Under the pieces are notes generated by a model, which was not told the DNA's origin, did not search any database, and saw only the letters and a list, made by a program, of their open reading frames with translations. The position numbers and the translations under genes are program-made. Of a stretch of DNA of 12,138 bases, positions 6,455 through 12,138 are shown piece after piece. How positions within the stretch are numbered: position 1 is the stretch's first letter; each line of letters begins with the position of its first letter. This DNA is from Gammaproteobacteria bacterium (GTDB taxonomy: Bacteria; Pseudomonadota; Gammaproteobacteria; Poriferisulfidales; Oxydemutatoraceae). The stretch is from contig RKSI01000098.1 of NCBI GenBank assembly GCA_007570905.1, positions 1-12,138 of the forward strand, read 5' to 3'.

Positions 6455-7362
6455 AAGTAAATGTGCCTCCAATAAAATCCCAGGGAATAAAAACAAAACT
6501 TGTTCCATGGGTGAGCAGTGTTATTCCGGGCGAATTCAAGGGCCTGTGGATAGAGCCGTTCATGGGCACCGGGGTTGTGGCCTTTAATCTTGCCCCCCGG
6601 CGCGCCATGCTGTGCGATACCAATCCGCACCTGATTAATTTCTACAAGTCCGTGGCCAAAGGGGACATTACGCCTGAAACAGTCCGCGACTTCCTGATTC
6701 GGGAAGGCGAAGAATTGTCGGAAAAAGGCGAAAATCGTTATTATGAAATAAGAGACCGCTTTAACAGCAGCCACCAGCCTCTGGATTTTCTGTTTCTTAA
6801 CAGAGCCGGTTTTAACGGGATGATTCGCTTTAATCGCAAGGGCGAATTCAACACCCCTTTTTGCCGCAAACCCCAAAGATTCTCGCAGGCATATATCACG
6901 AAAATTGCGAATCAGGTCTCTTGCATCGCGTGCCTGCTGAAAACAAAGGATTTTGTTTTCAAGTGCCAGACATTTGAAAAAACCATAGCGGAATGCGGGG
7001 GGGATGACATGATTTACTGCGATCCTCCGTACATTGGCAGGCATGTTGACTATTACAACGGCTGGGACCAGCAACAGGAGAGAGATTTGTATCAGGCATT
7101 GTCAAAAACACCGGGCAAATTCATATTGTCCACCTGGCATCACAATGATTTCAGGAAAAATGAGTATATAGATTTGCTGTGGGGCAAATTCAACATTCTC
7201 ACCCGCGAACACTTCTACCATATCGGCGGCAGTGAAAAGAACCGCAATCCGGTGGTGGAGGCGATCATAATGAACTATGACGCGCCGGCCTGCGAACCCC
7301 GAAATCTGAAGAAACAGGCGCAACTAACGCTGCTTGATAGCCGGGCGCCGTGCGGCATGTAA
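6451..7362 (+). CDS. DNA adenine methyltransferase, M.EcoRV-like (Dam family)
   Basis: Cognate modification enzyme of the preceding endonuclease, predicted to methylate adenine N6 in GATATC using S-adenosylmethionine; 303 aa. It belongs to the alpha-class Dam family (MethyltransfD12). The SAM-binding motif EPFMGTG lies at 35-41 and the catalytic DPPY at 191-194. Long blocks match M.EcoRV as I remember it: VPPIKSQGIKTKLVP, LLCDTNPHL-like LCDTNPHL, LDFLFLNR, FNGMIRFN, CDPPYIGRHVDY, STWHHND and EHFYH(I/V)G. The last 30 or so residues are not obviously conserved. The start ATG overlaps the endonuclease stop by four bases. Having the nuclease gene first is notable, since new hosts normally need methylation before cleavage. 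A run of seven G (6997-7003) sits just before the catalytic motif. Confidence 0.95.
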   Translation: MKVNVPPIKSQGIKTKLVPWVSSVIPGEFKGLWIEPFMGTGVVAFNLAPRRAMLCDTNPHLINFYKSVAKGDITPETVRDFLIREGEELSEKGENRYYEIRDRFNSSHQPLDFLFLNRAGFNGMIRFNRKGEFNTPFCRKPQRFSQAYITKIANQVSCIACLLKTKDFVFKCQTFEKTIAECGGDDMIYCDPPYIGRHVDYYNGWDQQQERDLYQALSKTPGKFILSTWHHNDFRKNEYIDLLWGKFNILTREHFYHIGGSEKNRNPVVEAIIMNYDAPACEPRNLKKQAQLTLLDSRAPCGM

Positions 7363-7491
7363 CAAGGCGGTATGCCTGCGGAAATTCCGTGGTTTCCCGT
7401 TGGCCGCAGCCGGTTCCTTAAATCAGGCAGAGAAGGCATGTCATTCGCGGCGGGTTATTTTAGCCGCCGTCATTTGCCGCCGCTGTTTTTG

Positions 7492-7875
7492 TCAGCCATA
7501 GACGGGCATGTTCGGGTTGAGTTCGCGTGCCCAGGCGTCTATGCCGCCTTTCAGGTTGATGACTTTGGTGAAGCCGCTTTGTTCCAGCAGTTTTGCCGCG
7601 GTGCGGCTGCGCACGCCGTGGTGGCAGATGACGACGACGGGGCGGTCTGCGTCAAGGCCGGCGAGGCGCTGCGGCAGTTGCGACAGCGGAATCAGCACCG
7701 AGCCGGGCAGGTGCACGATGTCGAATTCCCATTGTTCGCGCACATCCAGCAGCGTGCACGGCGCGCCCGCGCCTTCGGCGCGCCCCGCAGGGAGGCTTTC
7801 CAGGAAGCGTTCAAGGTCGCGTGGCGGCATGTCCTGCATGGCGGTTATCGTGGCGGCACAGTGGAAATATGGCAT
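7492..7875 (-). CDS. Rhodanese-like sulfurtransferase
   Basis: Single-domain rhodanese of 127 aa from ATG 7875, probably cytoplasmic since no signal peptide is seen. LLDVREQWEFDIVHLPGS (42-59, conserved substrate-side segment) is followed by VVICHHGVRSR with active-site Cys84 in a CHHGVRS loop, then GFTKVINLKGGIDAW (101-115). It would carry sulfane sulfur on Cys84; the acceptor is unknown. The start may really be ATG 7839, giving 115 aa: MQDMPPRDLERF is a normal rhodanese opening, and a TATAAT box overlaps the upstream ATG. Its 5' end lies in the long direct repeat, whose other copy is fused to tolC. In relatives I recall a similar rhodanese directly upstream of tolC, so the restriction genes probably split an old rhodanese-tolC unit. 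It is divergent from thiC with 28 bases between starts and converges on the methyltransferase. Confidence 0.9.
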   Translation of the reverse strand: MPYFHCAATITAMQDMPPRDLERFLESLPAGRAEGAGAPCTLLDVREQWEFDIVHLPGSVLIPLSQLPQRLAGLDADRPVVVICHHGVRSRTAAKLLEQSGFTKVINLKGGIDAWARELNPNMPVYG

Positions 7876-7901
7876 TATACTTGTCTCCGGGTTCCGGCGC
7901 G
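7768..7901. repeat. Right copy of 134-bp long direct repeat
   Basis: Partner of 5447-5580. It holds the first 36 codons of the rhodanese gene and the complete spacer up to two bases before the thiC ATG. Because it makes sense here as a native gene start, this copy is probably the original and the copy before tolC the derived one. Confidence 0.9.
7874..7881. promoter_or_regulatory. Overlapping divergent -10-like boxes, rhodanese / thiC
   Basis: TATAAT on the minus strand (7874-7879) and TATACT on the plus strand (7876-7881) overlap. They would serve the rhodanese gene and thiC respectively, starting transcription near 7867 and 7888. Neither has a convincing -35, so an activator or extended contacts may be needed. 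The spacer of 28 bases leaves no room for a TPP riboswitch before thiC. Confidence 0.35.
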
Positions 7902-7903
7902 AG

Positions 7904-9784
7904 ATGAGTACCGCAGCACAGCAAATTCAGGAAATAGTCCGGCAACTGCCGTCCGGCGGGCGGCGCCTGCGCAAGGTGTATGTGGCCGGGTCGCGGCCCG
8001 ATGTGCGCGTCGGCATGCGCGAGATAGAGCAGGACGACACGCCGACGAGTTTCGGCAGCGAGCGCAACCCGCCGATTCCGGTGTATGACACCGCCGGCCC
8101 GTATTCCGCCGAACACGCGCAAACGGATTTGCTGGCCGGGCTTGCGCCGCTGCGCGACGGCTGGATAGACGAGCGCGGCGACAGCGAGGCGCTGGAACGC
8201 CCCGGTTCGGACTTCACCCGCGACCGCGCCGCCGACCGCCGCGCCGACGCGGTTCGCTTTCATGCGCGGCGCCCGCCGCGGCGTGCGCGCGCCGGTTGCA
8301 ATGTCACGCAAATGCACTACGCGCGGCGCGGCATCATCACGCCAGAGATGGAATATGTCGCCATCCGCGAAGACCTGCGTCTGCGCGAGTTGCGCGACGA
8401 CCCGGCCTACGCAAAACTGCTGCGCCAGCACGCCGGGCGCGATTTCAACGCCGCCGTGCCGCGCCGGGTCACGCCGGAATTCGTGCGCGACGAGGTCGCG
8501 CGCGGGCGCGCCATCATCCCGGCCAACATCAACCACCCGGAATCCGAGCCGATGGCCATCGGGCGCAATTTTCTGGTGAAAGTCAACGCCAACATCGGCA
8601 ATTCGGCGGTGACCTCGTCGGTGGCCGAGGAAGTGGAAAAGATGGTGTGGGCGGCGCGCTGGGGCGCCGACACGGTGATGGATCTTTCCACCGGCAAGAA
8701 CATCCACGAGACGCGCGAGTGGATACTTCGCAACTCGCCGGTGCCGGTCGGCACGGTGCCGATTTATCAGGCGCTGGAAAAGGTCGGCGGCAAGGCCGAG
8801 GAACTGGACTGGCCGGTTTTCCGCGACACGCTGATAGAGCAGGCCGAGCAGGGCGTGGATTATTTCACGATACACGCGGGCGTGCTGCTGCGCCATGTTC
8901 CGCTGACGGCGGAGCGCGTCACCGGCATTGTCTCGCGCGGCGGCTCAATTCTGGCGAAGTGGTGTCTGGCGCACCACCGCGAGAATTTTCTTTACACGCA
9001 CTTTGACGAGATGTGCGAGATTATGAAGCAATACGATGTCGCCTTCTCGCTGGGCGACGGCCTGCGCCCTGGCTGCATCGCCGACGCCAACGACGAGGCG
9101 CAGTTTGCCGAACTCAAGACCCTCGGCGAATTGACGCGCGCCGCCTGGAAACACGATGTGCAGGTGATGATTGAGGGGCCGGGCCACATTCCGATGCAAC
9201 TGGTGCGCGAGAATGTAGAGCGCGAATTGCGCGAGTGCGGTGAGGCGCCGTTTTACACATTGGGGCCGCTGGTGACCGACATCGCGCCGGCCTACGACCA
9301 CATCACCTCGGCCATCGGCGCCGCGATGATCGGCTGGTTCGGCACCGCGATGCTGTGCTATGTGACGCCGAAGGAGCACCTCGGCCTGCCTGACCGCGAC
9401 GATGTGCGCGACGGCCTCATCGCCTACAAGATCGCGGCGCACGCCGCCGACCTCGCCAAGGGCCACCCGGGCGCGCAACTGCGCGACAACGCGCTGTCGA
9501 AGGCGCGCTTTGAATTTCGCTGGCAAGACCAGTTCAACCTCGGCCTCGACCCGGAACGCGCGCGCGAGTTCCACGACCGCACGCTGCCGCAGGAGTCGGC
9601 CAAGGTCGCGCACTTCTGCTCGATGTGCGGCCCGCATTTCTGTTCAATGAAGATTACGCAGGATGTGCGCGCCTACGCCAAAAGCAAGGGGCTGCGCGAT
9701 GTGCGTATTGCCGTCGAGTCCGGCCTCGACGAGAAGGCGAAGGAATTCCGCGACGCGGGCGCCGAGATTTACCGCAAAATTTAG
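7904..9784 (+). CDS. thiC: Phosphomethylpyrimidine synthase
   Basis: Radical-SAM enzyme that rearranges aminoimidazole ribotide into hydroxymethylpyrimidine phosphate, the pyrimidine half of thiamine; cytoplasmic. With 626 aa it matches the E. coli length of 631. Conserved segments run the full length: RPDVRVGMREI, PVYDTAGPYS, VTQMHYARRGIITPEMEY, PANINHPESEP, NIGNSAVTSS, TIHAGVLLRHVP, FSLGDGLRPGCIADAND, IEGPGHIPMQL and GAAMIGWFGTAMLCYVTPKEHLG. The C-terminal 4Fe-4S motif CSMCGPHFC gives Cys572, Cys575 and Cys580. ATG 7904 is chosen because residues beyond it would come from antisense rhodanese sequence; the Shine-Dalgarno is weak or absent. No TPP riboswitch is seen, unlike many thiC genes. 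A TonB-dependent receptor gene follows 85 bases downstream on the same strand. Confidence 0.98.
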   Translation: MSTAAQQIQEIVRQLPSGGRRLRKVYVAGSRPDVRVGMREIEQDDTPTSFGSERNPPIPVYDTAGPYSAEHAQTDLLAGLAPLRDGWIDERGDSEALERPGSDFTRDRAADRRADAVRFHARRPPRRARAGCNVTQMHYARRGIITPEMEYVAIREDLRLRELRDDPAYAKLLRQHAGRDFNAAVPRRVTPEFVRDEVARGRAIIPANINHPESEPMAIGRNFLVKVNANIGNSAVTSSVAEEVEKMVWAARWGADTVMDLSTGKNIHETREWILRNSPVPVGTVPIYQALEKVGGKAEELDWPVFRDTLIEQAEQGVDYFTIHAGVLLRHVPLTAERVTGIVSRGGSILAKWCLAHHRENFLYTHFDEMCEIMKQYDVAFSLGDGLRPGCIADANDEAQFAELKTLGELTRAAWKHDVQVMIEGPGHIPMQLVRENVERELRECGEAPFYTLGPLVTDIAPAYDHITSAIGAAMIGWFGTAMLCYVTPKEHLGLPDRDDVRDGLIAYKIAAHAADLAKGHPGAQLRDNALSKARFEFRWQDQFNLGLDPERAREFHDRTLPQESAKVAHFCSMCGPHFCSMKITQDVRAYAKSKGLRDVRIAVESGLDEKAKEFRDAGAEIYRKI

Positions 9785-9822
9785 GCTGCCGGCTTTGCGT
9801 TTGCGTTTGCCCGCGCCGCCGT

Positions 9823-9958
9823 CCGTGTTGTTTGCCGCGCCGCTTGCGCCGCGCGCCGCGTTGCCTGCCATGTTGTCCGGCGCACTGCGTGGCGTGTTGT
9901 TTGCCGCGCCGCGCGCCGTGTTTCATGCCGTGCTGTTTGCCGCGCTGCTCGCCGCATT
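9823..9958 (+). repeat. Short TGTTTGCCGCGC repeats at the receptor 5' end
   Basis: The word GTTGTTTGCCGCGCCGC occurs at about 9826 and 9896, with a related GCTGTTTGCCGCGCTGC at about 9932. The second and third copies lie in the receptor signal-peptide region and encode Leu-Phe-Ala-Ala runs, while the first is in the spacer or an extended start. They look like simple sequence expanded in the hydrophobic leader. Confidence 0.5.
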
Positions 9959-11771
9959 GTCGGCGCGCGCGGGCGGCGACAGCGACAGCGCCGAGCGGCT
10001 GGTCATCACCGCGACGCGGATGCCGACGCCGCTTGCGCGCGTCGCCGGCGGCGTGACCGTAATCACCGCCGCCGACATCGCGCGCCGCCAATACCGCGAA
10101 TTGTCCGCGGCGCTGGCGGGCGTGCCCGGTTTGCATGTCGCGCGCACCGGCGTTGCCGGCGCGCAAACTTCGGTGTTTGTGCGCGGCGCCGAATCCGACC
10201 ATGTCCTGGTGCTGGTGGACGGCGTCAAGATGACCGACCCGTCGGGCGACCTGTTCGCCTTTGCCGACTTCCGCCTCGACCGCGTCGAGCGCATTGAGAT
10301 TGTGCGCGGCCCGCACAGCGCGCAATACGGCTCCGAGGCCATCGGCGGCGTCATTCACATCATCACAAAGCGCGGCGCCGGCAAGCCGTCGCTGCGTGCG
10401 CGCACCGAAGCGGGTTCATTCGGCGCCGAAGACATCGCGCTGGAGGCGTCGGGCGCCGCCGGCGCGCTGGACTGGTCGGCCAATGTGTCGCGCTTTGCCG
10501 CCGACGGTGAAAGCCACACACCGCGGCGCCTGCGCGGCGGCGGCGGCGAAGAGCGCGACGGCTACAAACGCTCCGCCGCCGGCCTGAAAGCGGGGTGGCA
10601 AATCACCGACGCGGCGCGGCTGTCGCTGACGCACCATTACAGCGACTTTGACGCCGAATACGACAGCGGCCCCGGCGAGAACGCGGCGTCGGCGCGCAAT
10701 GGCCGCGAGCACGCCACATCGCTGCGGCTGGACGGCGATTATTTCGGCGGCCTGTGGCAGCCAGGATGGTCGGCGGCGTCTTTTTCAAGGCGGGAAACCA
10801 ACCGCGAAGGCGCCGCGCGCACCGGGCGCACCGATGGCCGGCGCTTTCAGGTTGCCTGGCGCAATCTGTTTGTGCCCGGCCCGCGCTTCAGGCTGCTGGC
10901 CGGCGCCGAGACCAAACTGGAAAAATTGCGCGCCGACGGCGACTTCAGCCGCAGCGCGCGCAGCCGCGCGCTGCACGCGCAGATTGAATGGACGCCCGCC
11001 GACGATGTGACCATCGGCGCCGGCTGGCGCAACGAAGACCCGGACGATTTCGGCAGCGAGAGAAGTCACAATTTGTCCGCCGTGTACGCGCCGCGCCCGG
11101 GCTGGCGCTTTCACGCCGCGCTCGGCGCCGGCTTCAAGGCGCCGTCGCTAAGCGACCGCTTCCGCGATTTCCCGGCCTTTTCATTCTTCGCCAACCCCGA
11201 CCTGAAACCGGAGACCAGCCGCAGCCGCGAAGCGGGCTTTGACTGGCAGGCGGGCGCTTACGGCGCCGGCGCGACATGGTTCCGCAACCGCACACGCGAC
11301 CTGATTGGCAGTGTCACAACGCCTTCCGGACGGACGCTGGCCAACATCAACCGCGCCACCATAGAGGGCCTGGAAAGTTACCTGCAATGGCGGCCTGCCG
11401 GCGCCTTCGGCGCGCGCGTTGATTACACGCTGACTTCCGCCAAAGACGGCAGCCGCCAGCGCCTGCTGCGCCGCCCGCTCAGGCAAGCGTCGCTGGATCT
11501 GTCGTGGCGCCCCCGGCCCGGCACATCGCTGAACCTGCAATGGAACTACACCGGGCCGTTCACGGACGGCGACCGCGTCGTTTTCAATACGAGAGTGCGC
11601 GAAGGCGGCTACTCCATATTCAATCTGGCGGCGCGCCACCGCCTGCACGACGGCGTGGACTTGCTGGTGCGCGCCGAAAATCTGTTCAACAAACGCCACG
11701 AACCGGCCAGCGGCTTCGCCGGCCCGGGCGCGGCGTGGTACGCCGGCCTGTCATTCGGCCCGAACGGGTAA
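9870..11771 (+). CDS. TonB-dependent outer membrane receptor, BtuB-like
   Basis: Outer-membrane active transporter powered by TonB-ExbBD; 633 aa from ATG 9870. A signal peptide covers about residues 1-34 (AALLAALSARA). The TonB box ERLVITATR (42-50) is followed by the plug domain to about 168, with SVFVRGAESDHVLVLVDGVKM, VERIEIVRGPHSAQYGSEAIGGVIHIIT and then the beta-barrel. NPDLKPETSRSREAGFDW and VRAENLFNKRHEP are typical late-barrel segments. The plug is closest to vitamin B12 receptors, but adjacency to thiC makes a thiamine or pyrimidine precursor a real alternative; the substrate is not known. The protein ends in LSFGPNG, so the usual final aromatic residue is five from the end. The start is uncertain: no Shine-Dalgarno is visible, GTG 9825 is possible, and the 5' region is repetitive. 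It may be transcribed with thiC. Confidence 0.87.
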   Translation: MLSGALRGVLFAAPRAVFHAVLFAALLAALSARAGGDSDSAERLVITATRMPTPLARVAGGVTVITAADIARRQYRELSAALAGVPGLHVARTGVAGAQTSVFVRGAESDHVLVLVDGVKMTDPSGDLFAFADFRLDRVERIEIVRGPHSAQYGSEAIGGVIHIITKRGAGKPSLRARTEAGSFGAEDIALEASGAAGALDWSANVSRFAADGESHTPRRLRGGGGEERDGYKRSAAGLKAGWQITDAARLSLTHHYSDFDAEYDSGPGENAASARNGREHATSLRLDGDYFGGLWQPGWSAASFSRRETNREGAARTGRTDGRRFQVAWRNLFVPGPRFRLLAGAETKLEKLRADGDFSRSARSRALHAQIEWTPADDVTIGAGWRNEDPDDFGSERSHNLSAVYAPRPGWRFHAALGAGFKAPSLSDRFRDFPAFSFFANPDLKPETSRSREAGFDWQAGAYGAGATWFRNRTRDLIGSVTTPSGRTLANINRATIEGLESYLQWRPAGAFGARVDYTLTSAKDGSRQRLLRRPLRQASLDLSWRPRPGTSLNLQWNYTGPFTDGDRVVFNTRVREGGYSIFNLAARHRLHDGVDLLVRAENLFNKRHEPASGFAGPGAAWYAGLSFGPNG

Positions 11772-11903
11772 GAACGGCGCTTGCCGCCTCTGAAACCGCC
11801 CGGCCCGGCCAAGGGCGGCGCAAGCAGGAAGCGCATTGCCCAGCCAGGGGCGGCGCATTGCCGGCGCCGCTGAACCCCCCCGCCCGCAAAACCGCGCGCA
11901 AAG

Positions 11904-11926
11904 AAGGCCGCCCGAAGGCGGCCTTT
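11904..11926. terminator. Bidirectional hairpin terminator
   Basis: A perfect 9-bp stem (11904-11912, AAGGCCGCC, with 11917-11925, GGCGGCCTT) closes a CGAA loop. It lies between the convergent receptor gene and the small gene at the right edge. The T-tract is short (three T), and the A-rich left side gives a short U-run for minus-strand transcripts, so it probably serves both directions, perhaps only moderately. Confidence 0.7.
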
Positions 11927-11955
11927 GCATATCAGCATGTCCGGCAGCGCCAAAG

Positions 11956-12138
11956 TCACATCACCGGAAAGAAAATGATTTTGGCGAGTCCGGCAATGAT
12001 GGCGATGATTCCGGCGATGATGGCGACCCCAAGCGTGCTTCCAATCCATTTGATGAGCCTTATATCGCTCTCCATGCTGCCGATGCGGGTTTCCAACCCG
12101 CCGATTCGCTCCATGGTTTCGCCGTGCAGTTTGTACAT
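11956..12138 (-). CDS. Small coiled-coil and membrane-anchored protein, possibly cut by the window edge
   Basis: 60 aa are visible. Residues about 5-32 have heptad-like spacing (METI/LETRIGSMESDIRLIK pattern), suggesting a short coiled coil, and residues about 33-57 form one hydrophobic transmembrane helix rich in Ile, Ala and Gly. The layout resembles small XhlA/hemolysin-associated or phage-derived proteins with an N-terminal coil and a C-terminal anchor, but I cannot assign a family. The ATG at 12138 is the last base triplet of the window, so the true start may lie beyond it. The gene converges on the receptor gene across the hairpin terminator. Confidence 0.6.
   Translation of the reverse strand: MYKLHGETMERIGGLETRIGSMESDIRLIKWIGSTLGVAIIAGIIAIIAGLAKIIFFPVM

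Larger units (their letters stand above)
5447..7901. mobile_element. Putative restriction-modification island bracketed by long direct repeats
   Basis: An AT-richer block carrying an EcoRV-type restriction gene and methyltransferase gene lies between two direct copies of a 134-bp host sequence. No transposase, integrase or terminal inverted repeat is visible. Long target duplications flanking restriction-modification units have been described by comparing related bacterial genomes, and this layout fits that mode of entry. The body of the rhodanese gene lies inside the bracket, so the exact inserted piece is uncertain: either the restriction unit plus a copied rhodanese 5' end, or the unit plus rhodanese. 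Recombination between the copies would delete 2321 bp, removing both the restriction unit and the rhodanese gene. Confidence 0.6.

Noticed and set aside
7448..7469. Hairpin CGGCGG/CCGCCG between the methyltransferase and rhodanese genes as a terminator
   Set aside because: The loop is 10 bases and no T-tract follows closely on either strand; the nearest T run is 17 bases away.
7508..7903. N-terminal extension of thiC
   Set aside because: This open frame is the antisense of the rhodanese gene; ThiC homology and length fit ATG 7904.
9663..9869. Upstream extension of the receptor frame
   Set aside because: It overlaps the conserved thiC 3' end in another frame and has no signal-peptide character until about 9870.
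9785..9869. Cobalamin or TPP riboswitch before the receptor gene
   Set aside because: The 85-base spacer is too short for a B12 riboswitch and contains simple GC-rich repeats without recognisable conserved boxes.
11772..11900. GGGCGGCGCA and GCGCATTGCC words repeated downstream of the receptor
   Set aside because: Only two short copies each; ordinary GC-rich simple sequence with no sign of an attachment site or element end.

Overview
The window looks like chromosomal DNA of a high-GC Gram-negative bacterium, most likely a gammaproteobacterium. The clearest pointers are an OpsX-type heptosyltransferase, a Kdo kinase (KdkA), a Kdo transferase (WaaA), a TolC outer-membrane channel and a BtuB-like TonB-dependent receptor. 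The intergenic DNA is unusually rich in GC simple sequence. I cannot name the species; an uncultivated or host-associated lineage is only a guess.

Left part (1-615): a single-gene unit with a plausible promoter, a strong Shine-Dalgarno, a nitrile-hydratase-like leader peptide (NHLP) RiPP precursor with a double-glycine site, and a strong intrinsic terminator. No modification enzyme lies to its right. From 616 to 811 there is only GC-rich degenerate repeat DNA. From 812 to 5554 lies envelope biogenesis: opsX (-), kdkA (+, 5' end overlapping opsX), waaA (-) and tolC (-, 10 bases upstream of waaA). OpsX, KdkA and WaaA together predict an inner core of lipid A, one phosphorylated Kdo, then heptose. 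WaaA carries an unusual Gly/Asn/Ser-rich insert of about 59 residues.

Middle part (5447-7901): an AT-richer restriction-modification pair, closely related to EcoRV endonuclease and M.EcoRV, sits between tolC and a rhodanese/thiC divergent pair. The segment is bracketed by two direct copies of a 134-bp sequence, about 92% identical. The right copy is the 5' end of the rhodanese gene plus the whole rhodanese-thiC spacer. The left copy is fused in frame to tolC, so TolC now starts with a rhodanese-derived N-terminus followed by its signal peptide. This is the layout expected for entry of a restriction-modification unit with a long target duplication, and it is the most notable structure in the window.

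Right part (7492-12138): the rhodanese (-), thiC (+) for the thiamine pyrimidine, a BtuB-like TonB-dependent receptor (+) 85 bases behind thiC, a bidirectional hairpin terminator, and the gene of a small coiled-coil/membrane protein running in from the right edge. I saw no tRNA, rRNA, CRISPR array, transposase or TPP riboswitch.
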